From positions 62,001 to 126,000 of the forward strand of contig NZ_AYKH01000041.1 of NCBI RefSeq assembly GCF_003788635.1: 64,000 nucleotides of DNA, in the 5' to 3' direction. Each line of letters begins with the position of its first letter. Positions within the stretch are counted from its first letter, which is position 1. This DNA is from Salinisphaera orenii subsp. orenii MK-B5 (GTDB lineage Bacteria; Pseudomonadota; Gammaproteobacteria; Nevskiales; Salinisphaeraceae). This document shows positions 29,259 to 39,468 of this stretch, piece by piece. Below the pieces are notes generated by a model. The model was not told the DNA's origin, did no database searches, and worked only from the letters and a program-made list of their open reading frames with translations. The position numbers and the translations under genes are program-made.

Positions 29259-29760
29259 AACGATTGATAGACCACGCGTGAGTTTAGGGCCAGGTTGTTG
29301 GCCGCAGGCTAAATCACAGACGGAGATGCCGCGTGTTGATCGACGAAACACGCCGTCTGTCGTCAGCGTAGTTATCTGTTGACCTAATCGAGTGGCGGCT
29401 TTCCACCCAAAGCGGACCATCCCAGTCAGCGATCGGCACCCACGCCAAGCCTTTCGAAATTGACTTGACGGGCAGTCGTATCAGGCACCCTTAATTCGAT
29501 GTGGTTTGATGCCCAGCGAAACAGATGCTCGGCGGCGACGCTCGCCAGGATTTGCTCATTCAGTGAATACAGTCGCCAACGGTTCAAACCGTATCGGTCA
29601 CCCACTACAGGCAAGCATGAACCTCCACCAAAATTTACCAGCACCGAGTCGGTCCGATTTGAACTTGCACCGCCCGCGACTGGATAGGCGCTGGTGACGG
29701 CGCATCGCGTATGTCTTGTTGCTACCGTATTTACGCGTCGCAAATTGAACCTGAAACGAC
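29259..29760. other. Lower-GC junction between the glycerol operon and the mer island
   Basis: These 502 bp are visibly richer in A and T than the preceding genes. The segment includes a 27-bp imperfect inverted repeat (29392-29418) resembling two other copies in the window. A 105-codon minus-strand frame (29426-29743) is possible but has no recognised domain or ribosome-binding site, so it is not called. No transposase or terminal repeat of a transposon was seen. Confidence 0.5.
29392..29418 (+). repeat. Short imperfect inverted repeat, copy A
   Basis: GCGGCTT and AAGCGGAC-type arms flank a loop of about ten bases. The same degenerate unit, CCGCTT to AAGCGG on one strand or the other, appears at 33518-33542 and 41501-41526, in each case outside genes. 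Confidence 0.45.
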
Positions 29761-30162
29761 ATGGCTGAGACTGGACTAACGATCGGAAAACTCGCGGCGG
29801 CCGCCGGCGTAAATCTGCAAACTGTGCGCTATTACCAGCGACGCGGATTGATCGATCAGCCGCCCAAACCGTCCACTGGCTATCGTCGCTATCCGCGCGC
29901 GACCGTTGACCGCATTCGTTTCATCAAGCGCGCGCAGGGCCTGGGTTTCAGCCTTGACGAAATCGGCGACTTGCTGATTTTGGGTGACGGTCATTGCGAT
30001 GACGTACGCCGCGTTGCGGAAAATCAGCGTGCCTTGGTGGCAGCCCGCATTGCCGATTTAACGGCGATGCAGGACACGCTGGATGGGCTGATCGATCGCT
30101 GCCGGAACGCGCAAGTGTCCAATCATTGTCCGCTGATCAAGACGCTGTCCCACCGCGACTGA
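29761..30162 (+). CDS. merR: Mercury-responsive regulator MerR
   Basis: A 133-residue MerR-family protein. The N-terminal helix-turn-helix reads LTIGKLAAAAGVNLQTVRYYQRRGLI, and the dimerisation coiled coil spans about 80-115. The three mercury-binding cysteines are present at 79, 114 and 123, with the same 35- and 9-residue spacing as C82, C117 and C126 of Tn501 MerR. It represses and, with Hg(II), activates the mer promoter. Here it lies upstream of merT in the same orientation rather than divergent, with the operator between the two genes. Expression of merR itself therefore comes from a separate upstream promoter. Confidence 0.95.
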   Translation: MAETGLTIGKLAAAAGVNLQTVRYYQRRGLIDQPPKPSTGYRRYPRATVDRIRFIKRAQGLGFSLDEIGDLLILGDGHCDDVRRVAENQRALVAARIADLTAMQDTLDGLIDRCRNAQVSNHCPLIKTLSHRD

Positions 30163-30179
30163 AATAACTCAGCCAGCCC

Positions 30180-30211
30180 TTGACACGGTACCTGAGTACC
30201 GCGTTTAAGCT
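30180..30211 (+). promoter_or_regulatory. mer structural-gene promoter and MerR operator
   Basis: A TTGACA -35 box (30180-30185) is followed, after an unusually long 19-20 bp spacer, by the -10 region TTAAGCT (30205-30211). The spacer contains the perfect dyad CGGTAC-CTGA-GTACCG (30186-30201), closely matching the Tn501 operator (CCGTAC-ATGA-GTACGG). The long spacer is the hallmark of MerR-activated promoters, which need DNA untwisting for transcription. Confidence 0.93.
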
Positions 30212-30250
30212 GCGCTTCGTCCGATTATCGAACCGGCACGGAGCCTTTTC

Positions 30251-30613
30251 ATGAACGACCCCACGACCGCGACCGGTCGCACCACCTGGGCCCAGATCGG
30301 CGCCGTGCTCGCCGCGGTCGGGGCTTCCCTGTGCTGTGTAGCGCCGGTGTTGTTGATATCGATCGGTGTCGGCGGCGCTTGGATGAGCTCGCTCACTGCA
30401 CTGGAACCGTATCGGCCGATATTCGTTGTTATCACGCTGGCGCTGCTGATTTTTGCCGGTTGGCGGCTGTATCGCTGCGGGCCGAGTTGCGATTCCGATA
30501 CAGCGTGCGCCCGACCGGCGGTCAAGCGCCGTCAGCGCCTCATTTTCTGGCTGCTCGCATTACTCGTCACGGCACTGCTCACCTTTCCCTGGTACGCGCC
30601 GGCTTTTCTCTAA
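30251..30613 (+). CDS. merT: Mercuric transport protein MerT
   Basis: A 120-residue inner-membrane protein with three transmembrane helices that carries Hg(II) into the cytoplasm to MerA. The vicinal cysteine pair in the first helix is at 28-29 (SLCCVAPVLL). The second pair lies in the cytoplasmic loop (RCGPSC), which is usual for MerT. It is the first gene after the MerR-controlled promoter and is followed by merP after 12 bp (taking the merP start at 30626). Length and topology match the family. Confidence 0.95.
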   Translation: MNDPTTATGRTTWAQIGAVLAAVGASLCCVAPVLLISIGVGGAWMSSLTALEPYRPIFVVITLALLIFAGWRLYRCGPSCDSDTACARPAVKRRQRLIFWLLALLVTALLTFPWYAPAFL

Positions 30614-30625
30614 GGAATGATCGTC

Positions 30626-30925
30626 ATGGTTCGAAAACAACGCATGATTTTAGTGGCAACCATGCTGCTGGTGGGCACGGTCTGGATACAAGGCGCTTTT
30701 GCGGCGGCTGAACGGACCGTAACGCTTGCGGTGGATCATATGACCTGCGCGACCTGTCCCTTTGTGGTGCGCAAGGCGCTCCAGCAGGTCGACGGCGTCG
30801 ACACGGTGCGCGTGGACTACGAGTCCAAGACCGCCACGGTCGCCTTCGATCCGGAGATTGCTTCGGTCTCGGACTTAACCGCGGCCACGACCCGCGCTGG
30901 CTATCCGTCCAAGCCAAAGGAGTAA
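30626..30925 (+). CDS. merP: Periplasmic mercury-binding protein MerP
   Basis: A 99-residue exported HMA-domain protein that captures Hg(II) in the periplasm and hands it to MerT. A signal peptide (MILVATMLLVGTVWIQGAFA) is followed by the mature domain with DHMTCATCPF, cysteines 41 and 44, and the ferredoxin-like fold ending TTRAGYPS. The ATG at 30626 is preferred over 30617 because AAGGA at 30612-30616 sits nine bases before it, whereas it would abut the first ATG. Confidence 0.94.
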   Translation: MVRKQRMILVATMLLVGTVWIQGAFAAAERTVTLAVDHMTCATCPFVVRKALQQVDGVDTVRVDYESKTATVAFDPEIASVSDLTAATTRAGYPSKPKE

Positions 30926-30931
30926 TACCAC

Positions 30932-32813
<1,882 letters not shown>

Positions 32814-33027
32814 CTGTCGCCGTTAGCGATCGGTTGATCGATCGAGCCGTTGTTCGTCTACCTCTTTAAGTTCGGCGCGAGGCGAGCCTCGCAGCGCTGG
32901 ATTCGCCATCAAGTCTTGGGGTATTTTCGCGTGACCCGATGTCTTTGATTGGGGCACGACCCAATACAGACCTGCAAAGATCGGTTCACCTAGTTTGCCC
33001 CTGATGTATGCGATTCAAGCACAAGGT

Positions 33028-33354
33028 TCACGTCGCATGCGGGGCCCACAGAATGATCGCTGCGCCGGCAAGACAAACCACTGCGCCCAGTGCATCCCAG
33101 GCGTCTGGCGCGTGCCCTTCTATAGCCCACATCCAAAGGATTGAAGCGACTATATATAAGCCTCCATAGGCAGCGTAAGCGCGTCCTGCTTGATCAGCGG
33201 GGCTGAGCGTTAATAACCAAGCGAACGCCGCCAGTGAAACCATGCCCGGAAAAAGCCATAGCGCACTATTCCCCGATCGGAGCCAAGACCAGAACGCGAA
33301 GCAGCCGGCGATCTCAGCAAGCGCAGCGCAGGTATAGACCACAAGTGTCGGCAT
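33028..33354 (-). CDS. YnfA-family (UPF0060) small membrane protein
   Basis: A 108-residue protein with four transmembrane helices, close in size to the SMR-like UPF0060 family. The start at 33354 gives the standard [23 protein letters not shown]-terminus, with the conserved Glu in the first helix. [27 protein letters not shown] is the diagnostic central block. YnfA homologues have been linked to efflux of cationic compounds, but physiological roles are uncertain. It sits on the edge of the mer island, on the opposite strand, and such genes are common neighbours of metal-resistance modules. Confidence 0.92.
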   Translation of the reverse strand: MPTLVVYTCAALAEIAGCFAFWSWLRSGNSALWLFPGMVSLAAFAWLLTLSPADQAGRAYAAYGGLYIVASILWMWAIEGHAPDAWDALGAVVCLAGAAIILWAPHAT

Positions 33355-33517
33355 GAGTGACCAGCAGATTTGCTTTTGGCGATGCAGTTTAACGCGAGCA
33401 AACCAGCACTGAGCGTTCACGAACTAGGCTGAACTGAAAAACTGTTCGAATCCCGAAGGCGTGTCATGTCGATGCGTGTGCGATAACAGCGCATTAGTGA
33501 GTTCGGAAGCTCCGAGA

Positions 33518-33542
33518 GCGTCTGCTTTGGCGGATAGCGGGC
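33518..33542 (+). repeat. Short imperfect inverted repeat, copy B
   Basis: GTCTGCTTTGG followed by CGGATAGCGGGC forms a weak hairpin and resembles copies at 29392-29418 and 41501-41526 (reverse orientation). It lies next to the NuoN fragment, outside intact genes. Confidence 0.4.
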
Positions 33543-33591
33543 TATGGAACCCCGCGTGTCTTCGCCTCGACACCGCTCATCCGTTGCTCGC

Positions 33592-33711
33592 CGCGCATTG
33601 CGCCTGAGCCTCCTCTCGCTCGCAGGTATTCCGCCGCTTGCCGGTTTCGTCGGCAAACTCGCGCTGTTCGTCACCACGATTGAACCCGGCTACGCTTGGC
33701 TGGTGCTGTTG
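33592..33711 (+). pseudogene. nuoN: Fragment of NADH-quinone oxidoreductase subunit N (nuoN)
   Basis: About 40 codons read ALRLSLLSLAGIPPLAGF, then VGKLALFVTTIEPGYAWLVLL. This is the strongly conserved segment of NuoN (and, less likely, an Mrp-antiporter subunit) that includes the GIPP-GF-K signature. Neither flank continues the protein; the frame carries on with unrelated residues to 33852. The complete nuo operon is not in the window. This is therefore a remnant, probably left by the recombination that placed the mer module here. Confidence 0.75.
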
Positions 33712-33800
33712 CGTCGTGCGATCGAGGATCGCCTACGGCCCGTCGATGTGGAACAGGCCCTGGCGGTGAGCCGGCGCACGGACTGGATGGCCGAATGCCA

Positions 33801-35495
33801 CTACTGGTTTAGGGCGCCAAGACCATCTTCCCGGTTCGCGGCTCGGCACTGACCAAATATATCGGCGTCTGGCTTGTAGACCGACGTCCGCACCGCGAAC
33901 AGCCCGAGCACCGAATCAAACAGATTGTCTTGTGAGTAGGGATTGCCGGCAATCCGGGTGAGGCAGCCGCGATCAAGGCCGAACTCGGACGAGAACCAGG
34001 CCAATGCAGGAACGTGGGTCTGCACCGCCGGTGCGAGCGCGTAGGGAAAGCCGTGCAGGTAGAGCCCGTTCTCGCCCAGCGACTCGCCGTGATCGGAGAG
34101 ATACAGCAACGCGGTGGCGTCCTGGTTCTGCCGCGCATCCTGTTCCAGCAGGCCGATGATCTGGTCGAGCACGTGGTCGGTATAGACAATCGTGTTGTCG
34201 TAGGCGTTGATGATCGCCTGCCTATCGCAGTCCTGCGGCAGGTTGCTTGAACACACGGGCGTGAAGCGCTCGAAGCGGTCGGGATAGCGTTTGTAGTATT
34301 CCGGGCCATGACTGCCCTGCTGGTGCAGCACCACAAGCAGATCGCCCTTGGCGCCGTCGATCCGGTCCTGCAATCCCTGCAGCAGGATCTCGTCGTGGCA
34401 TTCACCGTCGCCGCACAACGCGGGGTCGTCCGCGTTGGACAAATCCTCGCTGGGCACACGGGCACAGACGCCCTTGCAGCCGGAGTTGTTGTCACGCCAG
34501 AGCACCTCCACGCCGGCATGTGCGAGGACATCGAGCAGGCCTTCGGTATGGCGCGCCTCGTACTCGTCGTAATCGCCGCGATCGAGCCGCGAGAACATGC
34601 AGGGCACCGATACCGACGTCGACGTGCCGCAGGAGGAGAATTCCGGGAAGTTGATCAGATCGCGCTTCGCGAGCCGTGGATTCGTGTCCCGCGCGTAGCC
34701 GTTGAGCGAGAAGTTGGCGGCACGCGCCGTTTCGCCGACCACCAGCACGACGACACGGCGCGACGTTCCGACCGGGCGTTGCTGATGGGCGTCGCGACCG
34801 AGCGGCGCCACCGGCGTGTTGGCCGCTTCGGCGGTCTGCATCGCCGTATCCACCGCGGCATAGAGCGGATAGGTCGGGTTGATCAGATAGCGCAGCTCAC
34901 GATGCTCGCGCAGGACCAGCGAGAAGTCCTTGTAGTGCGCGTATACGCTGACGCCCAACACGCCCACCGCGAGCGTCACGGTGAGCGCGCGAATGCCCAG
35001 CTCGCGCCAGAACGGTCGATAGCGGATGCGCCATGCCAGGACCACAAGCGACGGCAGGACTGCGGTCAGCAGCAGATGGCCGATCAACCGTGCGCTGAGC
35101 AGGCCCGACGCCTCGCCGCTGTCGGTCTCGAGCACGTTGTGGATCATCGTGTCGTCGATGACCACGCCGTAGACGTTCATGAAATAACTGGCGAGCGAGG
35201 CGATGAACAGCAACACGACGATCGCCGGCTTGAACAGATAACGCAGGCCGAACAGCGATACCAGCAGCACGAAGAAAGCGAGCATGGCCGCCGCCAGCGA
35301 CAGGCCGAAACCCAGATTGCGGGCCATGCCGATATCGGCTGCCGCGATCACCGCTTTCCAGAACGCGCTATTCAGAAAGATCGCCAGAAACGCCGCGACC
35401 GCGAGCGTCAGACCAGCCGTGCCGCTTTCCGGACGCGGCAGCGCAAGGAGAAAACGACGCAGGCGTGAAGAGGATTCGGGCGTGGTCGACGACAT
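33801..35495 (-). CDS. eptA: Lipid A phosphoethanolamine transferase
   Basis: A 564-residue inner-membrane enzyme that adds phosphoethanolamine to lipid A phosphates, lowering negative charge and polymyxin binding; MCR enzymes belong to the same family. Five N-terminal transmembrane helices cover about residues 25-185. The periplasmic sulfatase-like domain holds VVGETARAANFSLNGYARDTNP with metal ligand Glu255, CGTSTSVSVPCMFS with the likely nucleophile Thr293, and SDHGESLGENGLYLHG. Disulfide cysteines are retained. ATG 35495 was taken; a TTG start at 35534 is possible. It is the last gene of the lipid A operon, downstream of its two-component system. Confidence 0.94.
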   Translation of the reverse strand: MSSTTPESSSRLRRFLLALPRPESGTAGLTLAVAAFLAIFLNSAFWKAVIAAADIGMARNLGFGLSLAAAMLAFFVLLVSLFGLRYLFKPAIVVLLFIASLASYFMNVYGVVIDDTMIHNVLETDSGEASGLLSARLIGHLLLTAVLPSLVVLAWRIRYRPFWRELGIRALTVTLAVGVLGVSVYAHYKDFSLVLREHRELRYLINPTYPLYAAVDTAMQTAEAANTPVAPLGRDAHQQRPVGTSRRVVVLVVGETARAANFSLNGYARDTNPRLAKRDLINFPEFSSCGTSTSVSVPCMFSRLDRGDYDEYEARHTEGLLDVLAHAGVEVLWRDNNSGCKGVCARVPSEDLSNADDPALCGDGECHDEILLQGLQDRIDGAKGDLLVVLHQQGSHGPEYYKRYPDRFERFTPVCSSNLPQDCDRQAIINAYDNTIVYTDHVLDQIIGLLEQDARQNQDATALLYLSDHGESLGENGLYLHGFPYALAPAVQTHVPALAWFSSEFGLDRGCLTRIAGNPYSQDNLFDSVLGLFAVRTSVYKPDADIFGQCRAANREDGLGALNQ

Positions 35496-35618
35496 GGGCA
35501 GCGTGCTCGCGAGCGGATGGACCTGGAAGGCCAATCCTTGCGCGCGCGCCGTGTGCCGCCCGTCCTGCTGCCGTGGGTATTGCGTTAGTTCGGGCGGATC
35601 GCCGCCGGAAACGCCCGA

Positions 35619-36905
35619 CTAGTGGAAACGCAGATCGAACCGGGTGCCGGTACCGAGCGTGCTGCTGACATCGACCGTCCAGCCAAAGCGCTCGCTGATG
35701 CGCTTGACCAGATACAGCCCCAGACCCTGGCCCCGGCTGTGGGCACCGCGAAAACGTCGATCGAACAGGCGCGACAAGGCCGCCGGCGCGATGCCCTTGC
35801 CGTGGTCGCGAATCGTCAGGCAGCCACGATCGAGTACGATATCGATCCGTGCCGTACCGCCATGCTCAATGGCGTTGCGCAGCAGGTTGTTGACCACCGA
35901 CAACAGCATGCTCGCGGGCGCCGACACCTCGGCTTCGCCGCGCGCATCGAACCCGATCTCGGGACACGGCTGAGCGGCGCCGGCAAACAGCTCCTGCTGC
36001 ATCGCAATCGCTTCGCGCACCACCGGGCTGACCGGCGTAATACAACGCTCGTCGGTCTCCTCGCGGGCAAAAAGCAGCAGCGACTCGATAAGCTCGTGCA
36101 TGCGCGCGGTGGCCGAGCGCGCCCGCATCAAGCGCGTGCGCGACTTGGTCGACAGGCTCTCGTCGGCGGCCATCAGATCGATCGAACTGATCGCGGTGGC
36201 CAGCGGCGTGCGCAGTTCATGGCTGGCGTCTTCGGTAAACGCCTGCTCGCGGGCGACGAACGCATCGAAGCGGTCCAGCACGCTGTCGAACGCTTCGACG
36301 ATCACGTCCAGCTGTCGATCACCGGTGGCGATACGCAGCTGTGGGCGCTGCTGGCCGGGCACCACCCGCGATACGCGTTCGGCCAGCCCGCGTACCGGCC
36401 GCATCACCAGCTGCGACAGCCACAACGCCAGCGTCACGGCCAGGAACAGCGCGCCGAGGCCGACCACCCAGGCCACGCCAATCAGCTCTTTTTCCAGCCG
36501 TTCGACCGGCGTGAGATCGAGCAGCAGGTACAGACTCTTGTCGCCGATATCGCGTCGCGTGGCGCCGTATTCGTACTCGGCGTCCGGCACCTCCACCTCG
36601 TGCGAGCGTCCGTCGGGCAGATGCGCCAGCGATGGCGGCAGACTCGCCGTGTCGCCACGCGGCACGACGAACACCTGCAGCCCGGGCTCGGTAACCTGCA
36701 GCAGCGCCGGGTCTCGCTCGTACAAGGCCGCGATCCGGTCCATGTCGCGCGCCAGTTCGCCGTGGATCATGTCGTCTTCGAGCACGTCCAGGAACTCGGA
36801 CACGGCATAGACAAAACCGCCGAGCACGACGAACACCAACGCCAGCGTGGCGAGCAGAAAACGTGGCCGTAGCCCCAGCCGTGGCAGCAGCCTAGAGCGA
36901 CTCAT
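35619..36905 (-). CDS. PmrB/QseC-like sensor histidine kinase
   Basis: A 428-residue membrane sensor. It has two transmembrane helices (about residues 15-35 and 145-170) around a periplasmic segment of about 110 residues, then a HAMP linker. The HisKA box FTEDASHELRTPLATAIS and the ATPase blocks NLLRNAIEHGG, DHGKGI and GQGLGLYLVKRI follow. The start at 36905 lies 14 bp inside the response-regulator gene, so the two are translated together. Placement between lipid A glycosylation genes and eptA points to control of lipid A charge, as PmrAB does in enterics. The stimulus is unknown. Confidence 0.93.
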   Translation of the reverse strand: MSRSRLLPRLGLRPRFLLATLALVFVVLGGFVYAVSEFLDVLEDDMIHGELARDMDRIAALYERDPALLQVTEPGLQVFVVPRGDTASLPPSLAHLPDGRSHEVEVPDAEYEYGATRRDIGDKSLYLLLDLTPVERLEKELIGVAWVVGLGALFLAVTLALWLSQLVMRPVRGLAERVSRVVPGQQRPQLRIATGDRQLDVIVEAFDSVLDRFDAFVAREQAFTEDASHELRTPLATAISSIDLMAADESLSTKSRTRLMRARSATARMHELIESLLLFAREETDERCITPVSPVVREAIAMQQELFAGAAQPCPEIGFDARGEAEVSAPASMLLSVVNNLLRNAIEHGGTARIDIVLDRGCLTIRDHGKGIAPAALSRLFDRRFRGAHSRGQGLGLYLVKRISERFGWTVDVSSTLGTGTRFDLRFH

Positions 36906-37572
36906 CGTCCGCCAGTCGGTAGCCAATGCCGTGCACGGTCTTGAGCAGCTTGGTCGGAAACGGCTTGTCGATAATGCCCCGCAGCTGGTGGATATGGCCG
37001 CGCAACGCGGCCTCGCTGTCGGGCGGGTCGTCGCCCCAGATGGCGCGCTCCACGGTGGCGGTCCGCACCACCGCAGGCGATGCGCGCATGAGCAGCTCCA
37101 GCATGCGCATCCCGGTCGGGGTGAGCGTCAGGCGCCGCCCGCCGCGGCGCACGATCAGGGTGCGCAGATCGAAGATCAGGTCCGAAACCACCAGATGATC
37201 TGTGGCGCCAGCCGCGCGGCGCACCAACGCCTTGAGCCGCATATGCAGTTCCTGCAACGAAAACGGCTTGGTCAGATAGTCGTCCGCCCCGGTTTCGAAG
37301 CCGGTCAGGCGATCGCGCAGGGTATCGCGGGCGGTGAGCATCAGAATCGGCACGTTGTTACCGGCATCCAGGCGCAGCCGCTCGCACAGCGATAGCCCGT
37401 CGAGGCCGGGCAGGCTCAGATCCAGAACCAGCACATCGTAGCTATTGACTACCGCAAGATGCAGGCCGGTCAGGCCATCGCCGGCATAGTCGACGATATC
37501 ACCCTGCTCTTCACAGTATTCGCCGATATTGGCTGCCAGATCGTCGTTGTCTTCCACGATCAGGATATACAT
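36892..37572 (-). CDS. OmpR/PhoB-family response regulator
   Basis: A 226-residue regulator starting MYILIVEDNDDLAANIG. The receiver domain (1-120) has the acidic pair in VEDND, phosphoacceptor Asp51 in VLVLDLSLPGLDG, the TARDT loop and KPF. The winged-helix domain (about 130-226) ends with the OmpR-type RGHIHQLRGIIDKP recognition helix and LKTVHGIGYRL. It begins 4 bp after the stop of the ArnT-like gene, within one operon. It probably activates this same operon or the divergent PAP2 gene, but no binding-site repeats were identified. Confidence 0.94.
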   Translation of the reverse strand: MYILIVEDNDDLAANIGEYCEEQGDIVDYAGDGLTGLHLAVVNSYDVLVLDLSLPGLDGLSLCERLRLDAGNNVPILMLTARDTLRDRLTGFETGADDYLTKPFSLQELHMRLKALVRRAAGATDHLVVSDLIFDLRTLIVRRGGRRLTLTPTGMRMLELLMRASPAVVRTATVERAIWGDDPPDSEAALRGHIHQLRGIIDKPFPTKLLKTVHGIGYRLADDESL

Positions 37573-37576
37573 GACG

Positions 37577-39172
37577 TCAGGCTCCAGCGTTCTGGGGAGC
37601 ACGGCAAGCCGTGCCGGGCGGCAGGCGGGTCGCCGCGAATTCGGAATCGTTATCGGCCAGCAGGGGCACGAACGCCAACCACTCGGCCAGTTCGCGCCGT
37701 CGCTCTCGCGGATAGATCAGCAGGGTCGCCGCGGTTTGTCGACCAATCCAGTCGCAGACCGCATCGAGCGCCTCGGCGCCCTTAACCGGGCGGTCGAGAT
37801 AATAAGAGTAGTGGGCCGCATCGATATCCCAGACCACCACCGGCATACCGGGATCGACACGCGGCGACAGCGCCTGGACGAAGGTCAGCTCGTCGTAGCG
37901 CGCGCTGCTCCACAGGCTGGGCACCGCGCCACCCTGGAACAACCCCAAGGCGAAGGCCACTGCCACCAGCGCTGCAGCAGCCGGCGTCTGGCGTCGCCGC
38001 AGCGCCCATCCGGCGCCACCGACAAGCAACACCCCGGCTGCAGCTACCGGCAGCGCAGCCAGCCCGGCTTCATAGATCAGCCAGCCAAGCGCCACGCCCA
38101 CCACCGCGATCACCCACGCGACACAGACTCGCCCCCAGGAAATCCGGACCGCCGCAGCCGCCAATAGCAACATCGCCGGCGCCAGCCAGGGCAGCATGTA
38201 GATCTCGCGGTACTGCGGCCCGAGCGCGAACGCCAGCATGGCGAACACGATCGTGAAGGCGAGCAGCCCTGCCGCCCCACGTCGATCGCGCCAGGCAAGC
38301 AGCACCGCTGCCGGCAACAACAACGCCCACGGCAGCCAAAGCATCGGTGCGCGCAGAAGATAGAACGGCGTGAATAGCCGTAACGGATCGATGGTGAGCA
38401 ACGCGCCGGACAGCTGCGAGTCGCCCAGCGTCTGGCCACCAATCGCCTGACGCAGCAGCAGATACCACGGCACGACCAGCGCGAGCACGATCAACAAGCC
38501 ACGCACGGGACGCAGTCGCCGCCAGAGATCGACCGCGCGTTCATCGCTCAGCACCGCGTGCAATCCCAGGCCGAGCAGCAGAATGAGCGGCGCCTGCGGC
38601 CCCTTGGTCAGCGTCGCGAGTCCGACGAGGACCCACAGCGCCCAGGCCCATCGTGCCTGCGTGGCCAGGCTCGCCTGACGGCTGCCGACCCAGGCCGCGA
38701 GCACGGCCGTGGTCCAGAACGCATAGAGCATGTCGGGCCGCGCGTTGTGGCCGTACTTGAAGGCCGCCAGTGAGGCCACGCACAGCAGCCCGGACAGCAT
38801 CCCGGTGCGGCGATCGAACAGCCGCGTGCCGATCCAGAGCGCGAGCAACGCCACGCCCATCACGGCCAGTACCGAGGGCGCGCGTGCGATACTCGCGCCG
38901 ATATGGTCCTGACCGGCGAACGTTGCCATACCGGCCACCAGCCAATAGCTAAGCGGCGGCTTGGTCAGCCGGTATTCGCCGTTCAGGCGCGGCACCAGCC
39001 AATCGCCGCTTTCGAGCATGTTCTCGGCGGTCTGGGCGACATAGATCTCATGGCTTTCCAATGGAATCTCGCCCATGCCTCGGCTGGCCACGGCCATCGC
39101 GAGCAGCGCGATGACGATCACTGCCACCCATGCCCCCGGCGCTCCAGCCGGTAATCGAAATCCCACGCTCAT
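37577..39172 (-). CDS. ArnT-like lipid A glycosyltransferase (GT39/GT83)
   Basis: A 531-residue polytopic GT-C enzyme with about twelve transmembrane helices. The first periplasmic loop carries the family motif GEIPLESHEIYVAQTAENML then GDWLVPRLNGEYRLTKPPLSYW, in which the usual Asp-Glu pair appears as Glu and His-Glu. KYGHNARPDMLYAFW and the GPQYREIYMLPW region are also ArnT-like. Such enzymes move a sugar from a polyprenyl-phosphate carrier onto lipid A in the periplasm. Arna/ArnB sugar-making genes are absent, so the sugar is unlikely to be Ara4N. The start at 39172 overlaps the upstream gene by ATGA. Confidence 0.88.
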   Translation of the reverse strand: MSVGFRLPAGAPGAWVAVIVIALLAMAVASRGMGEIPLESHEIYVAQTAENMLESGDWLVPRLNGEYRLTKPPLSYWLVAGMATFAGQDHIGASIARAPSVLAVMGVALLALWIGTRLFDRRTGMLSGLLCVASLAAFKYGHNARPDMLYAFWTTAVLAAWVGSRQASLATQARWAWALWVLVGLATLTKGPQAPLILLLGLGLHAVLSDERAVDLWRRLRPVRGLLIVLALVVPWYLLLRQAIGGQTLGDSQLSGALLTIDPLRLFTPFYLLRAPMLWLPWALLLPAAVLLAWRDRRGAAGLLAFTIVFAMLAFALGPQYREIYMLPWLAPAMLLLAAAAVRISWGRVCVAWVIAVVGVALGWLIYEAGLAALPVAAAGVLLVGGAGWALRRRQTPAAAALVAVAFALGLFQGGAVPSLWSSARYDELTFVQALSPRVDPGMPVVVWDIDAAHYSYYLDRPVKGAEALDAVCDWIGRQTAATLLIYPRERRRELAEWLAFVPLLADNDSEFAATRLPPGTACRAPQNAGA

Positions 39173-39468
39173 GTCCCGGCCGGCGACGATTCGGCCCGCC
39201 CCGCGCGAATGAGATAGAGGTTGCGCGCATAGATGAACACGCCCGTGCTCTGGCCGAGAATGAACACCGGGTCGGCGCGATAGATCGCGTAGGTGAGCAG
39301 CGTGACTCCGCCGGCGATGCTCAAATACCAGAATGCGACCGGAATATGGCTCTGGCGCCGGCGTTCGCTGGCGATCCATTGCACCAGAAAGCGGGCCGAG
39401 AACAGCGCCTGCCCGACCAGGCCCAGCCCGATCCACACGATGTCCTGGGTCTGTAGCGCGTCAAACAT
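39169..39468 (-). CDS. LAB_N-domain membrane protein (lipid A biosynthesis N-terminal-like)
   Basis: A 99-residue protein with three transmembrane helices. WIGLGLVGQALFSARFLVQWIASERR and SHIPVAFWYLSIAGGVTLLTYAIYR are the signature of the LAB_N (lipid-A-disaccharide synthase N-terminal) domain. Stand-alone versions typically sit between a GT2 polyprenyl-phosphate glycosyltransferase and an ArnT-like enzyme, as here, and are thought to help carry or flip the lipid-linked sugar. The start is uncertain by a few codons. ATG 39468, preceded by GAGG, was chosen, which overlaps the end of the GT2 gene by 8 bp. Confidence 0.87.
   Translation of the reverse strand: MFDALQTQDIVWIGLGLVGQALFSARFLVQWIASERRRQSHIPVAFWYLSIAGGVTLLTYAIYRADPVFILGQSTGVFIYARNLYLIRAGRAESSPAGT

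Noticed and set aside
29426-29743. 105-codon minus-strand frame before merR
   Set aside because: No recognisable domain or ribosome-binding site, and it lies in mixed-composition junction DNA. It could be a small hypothetical gene, but evidence is too thin.
37577-39172. True ArnT adding 4-amino-4-deoxyarabinose
   Set aside because: The arnA, arnB and arnD genes are absent and the active-site pattern is altered, so another sugar is more likely.
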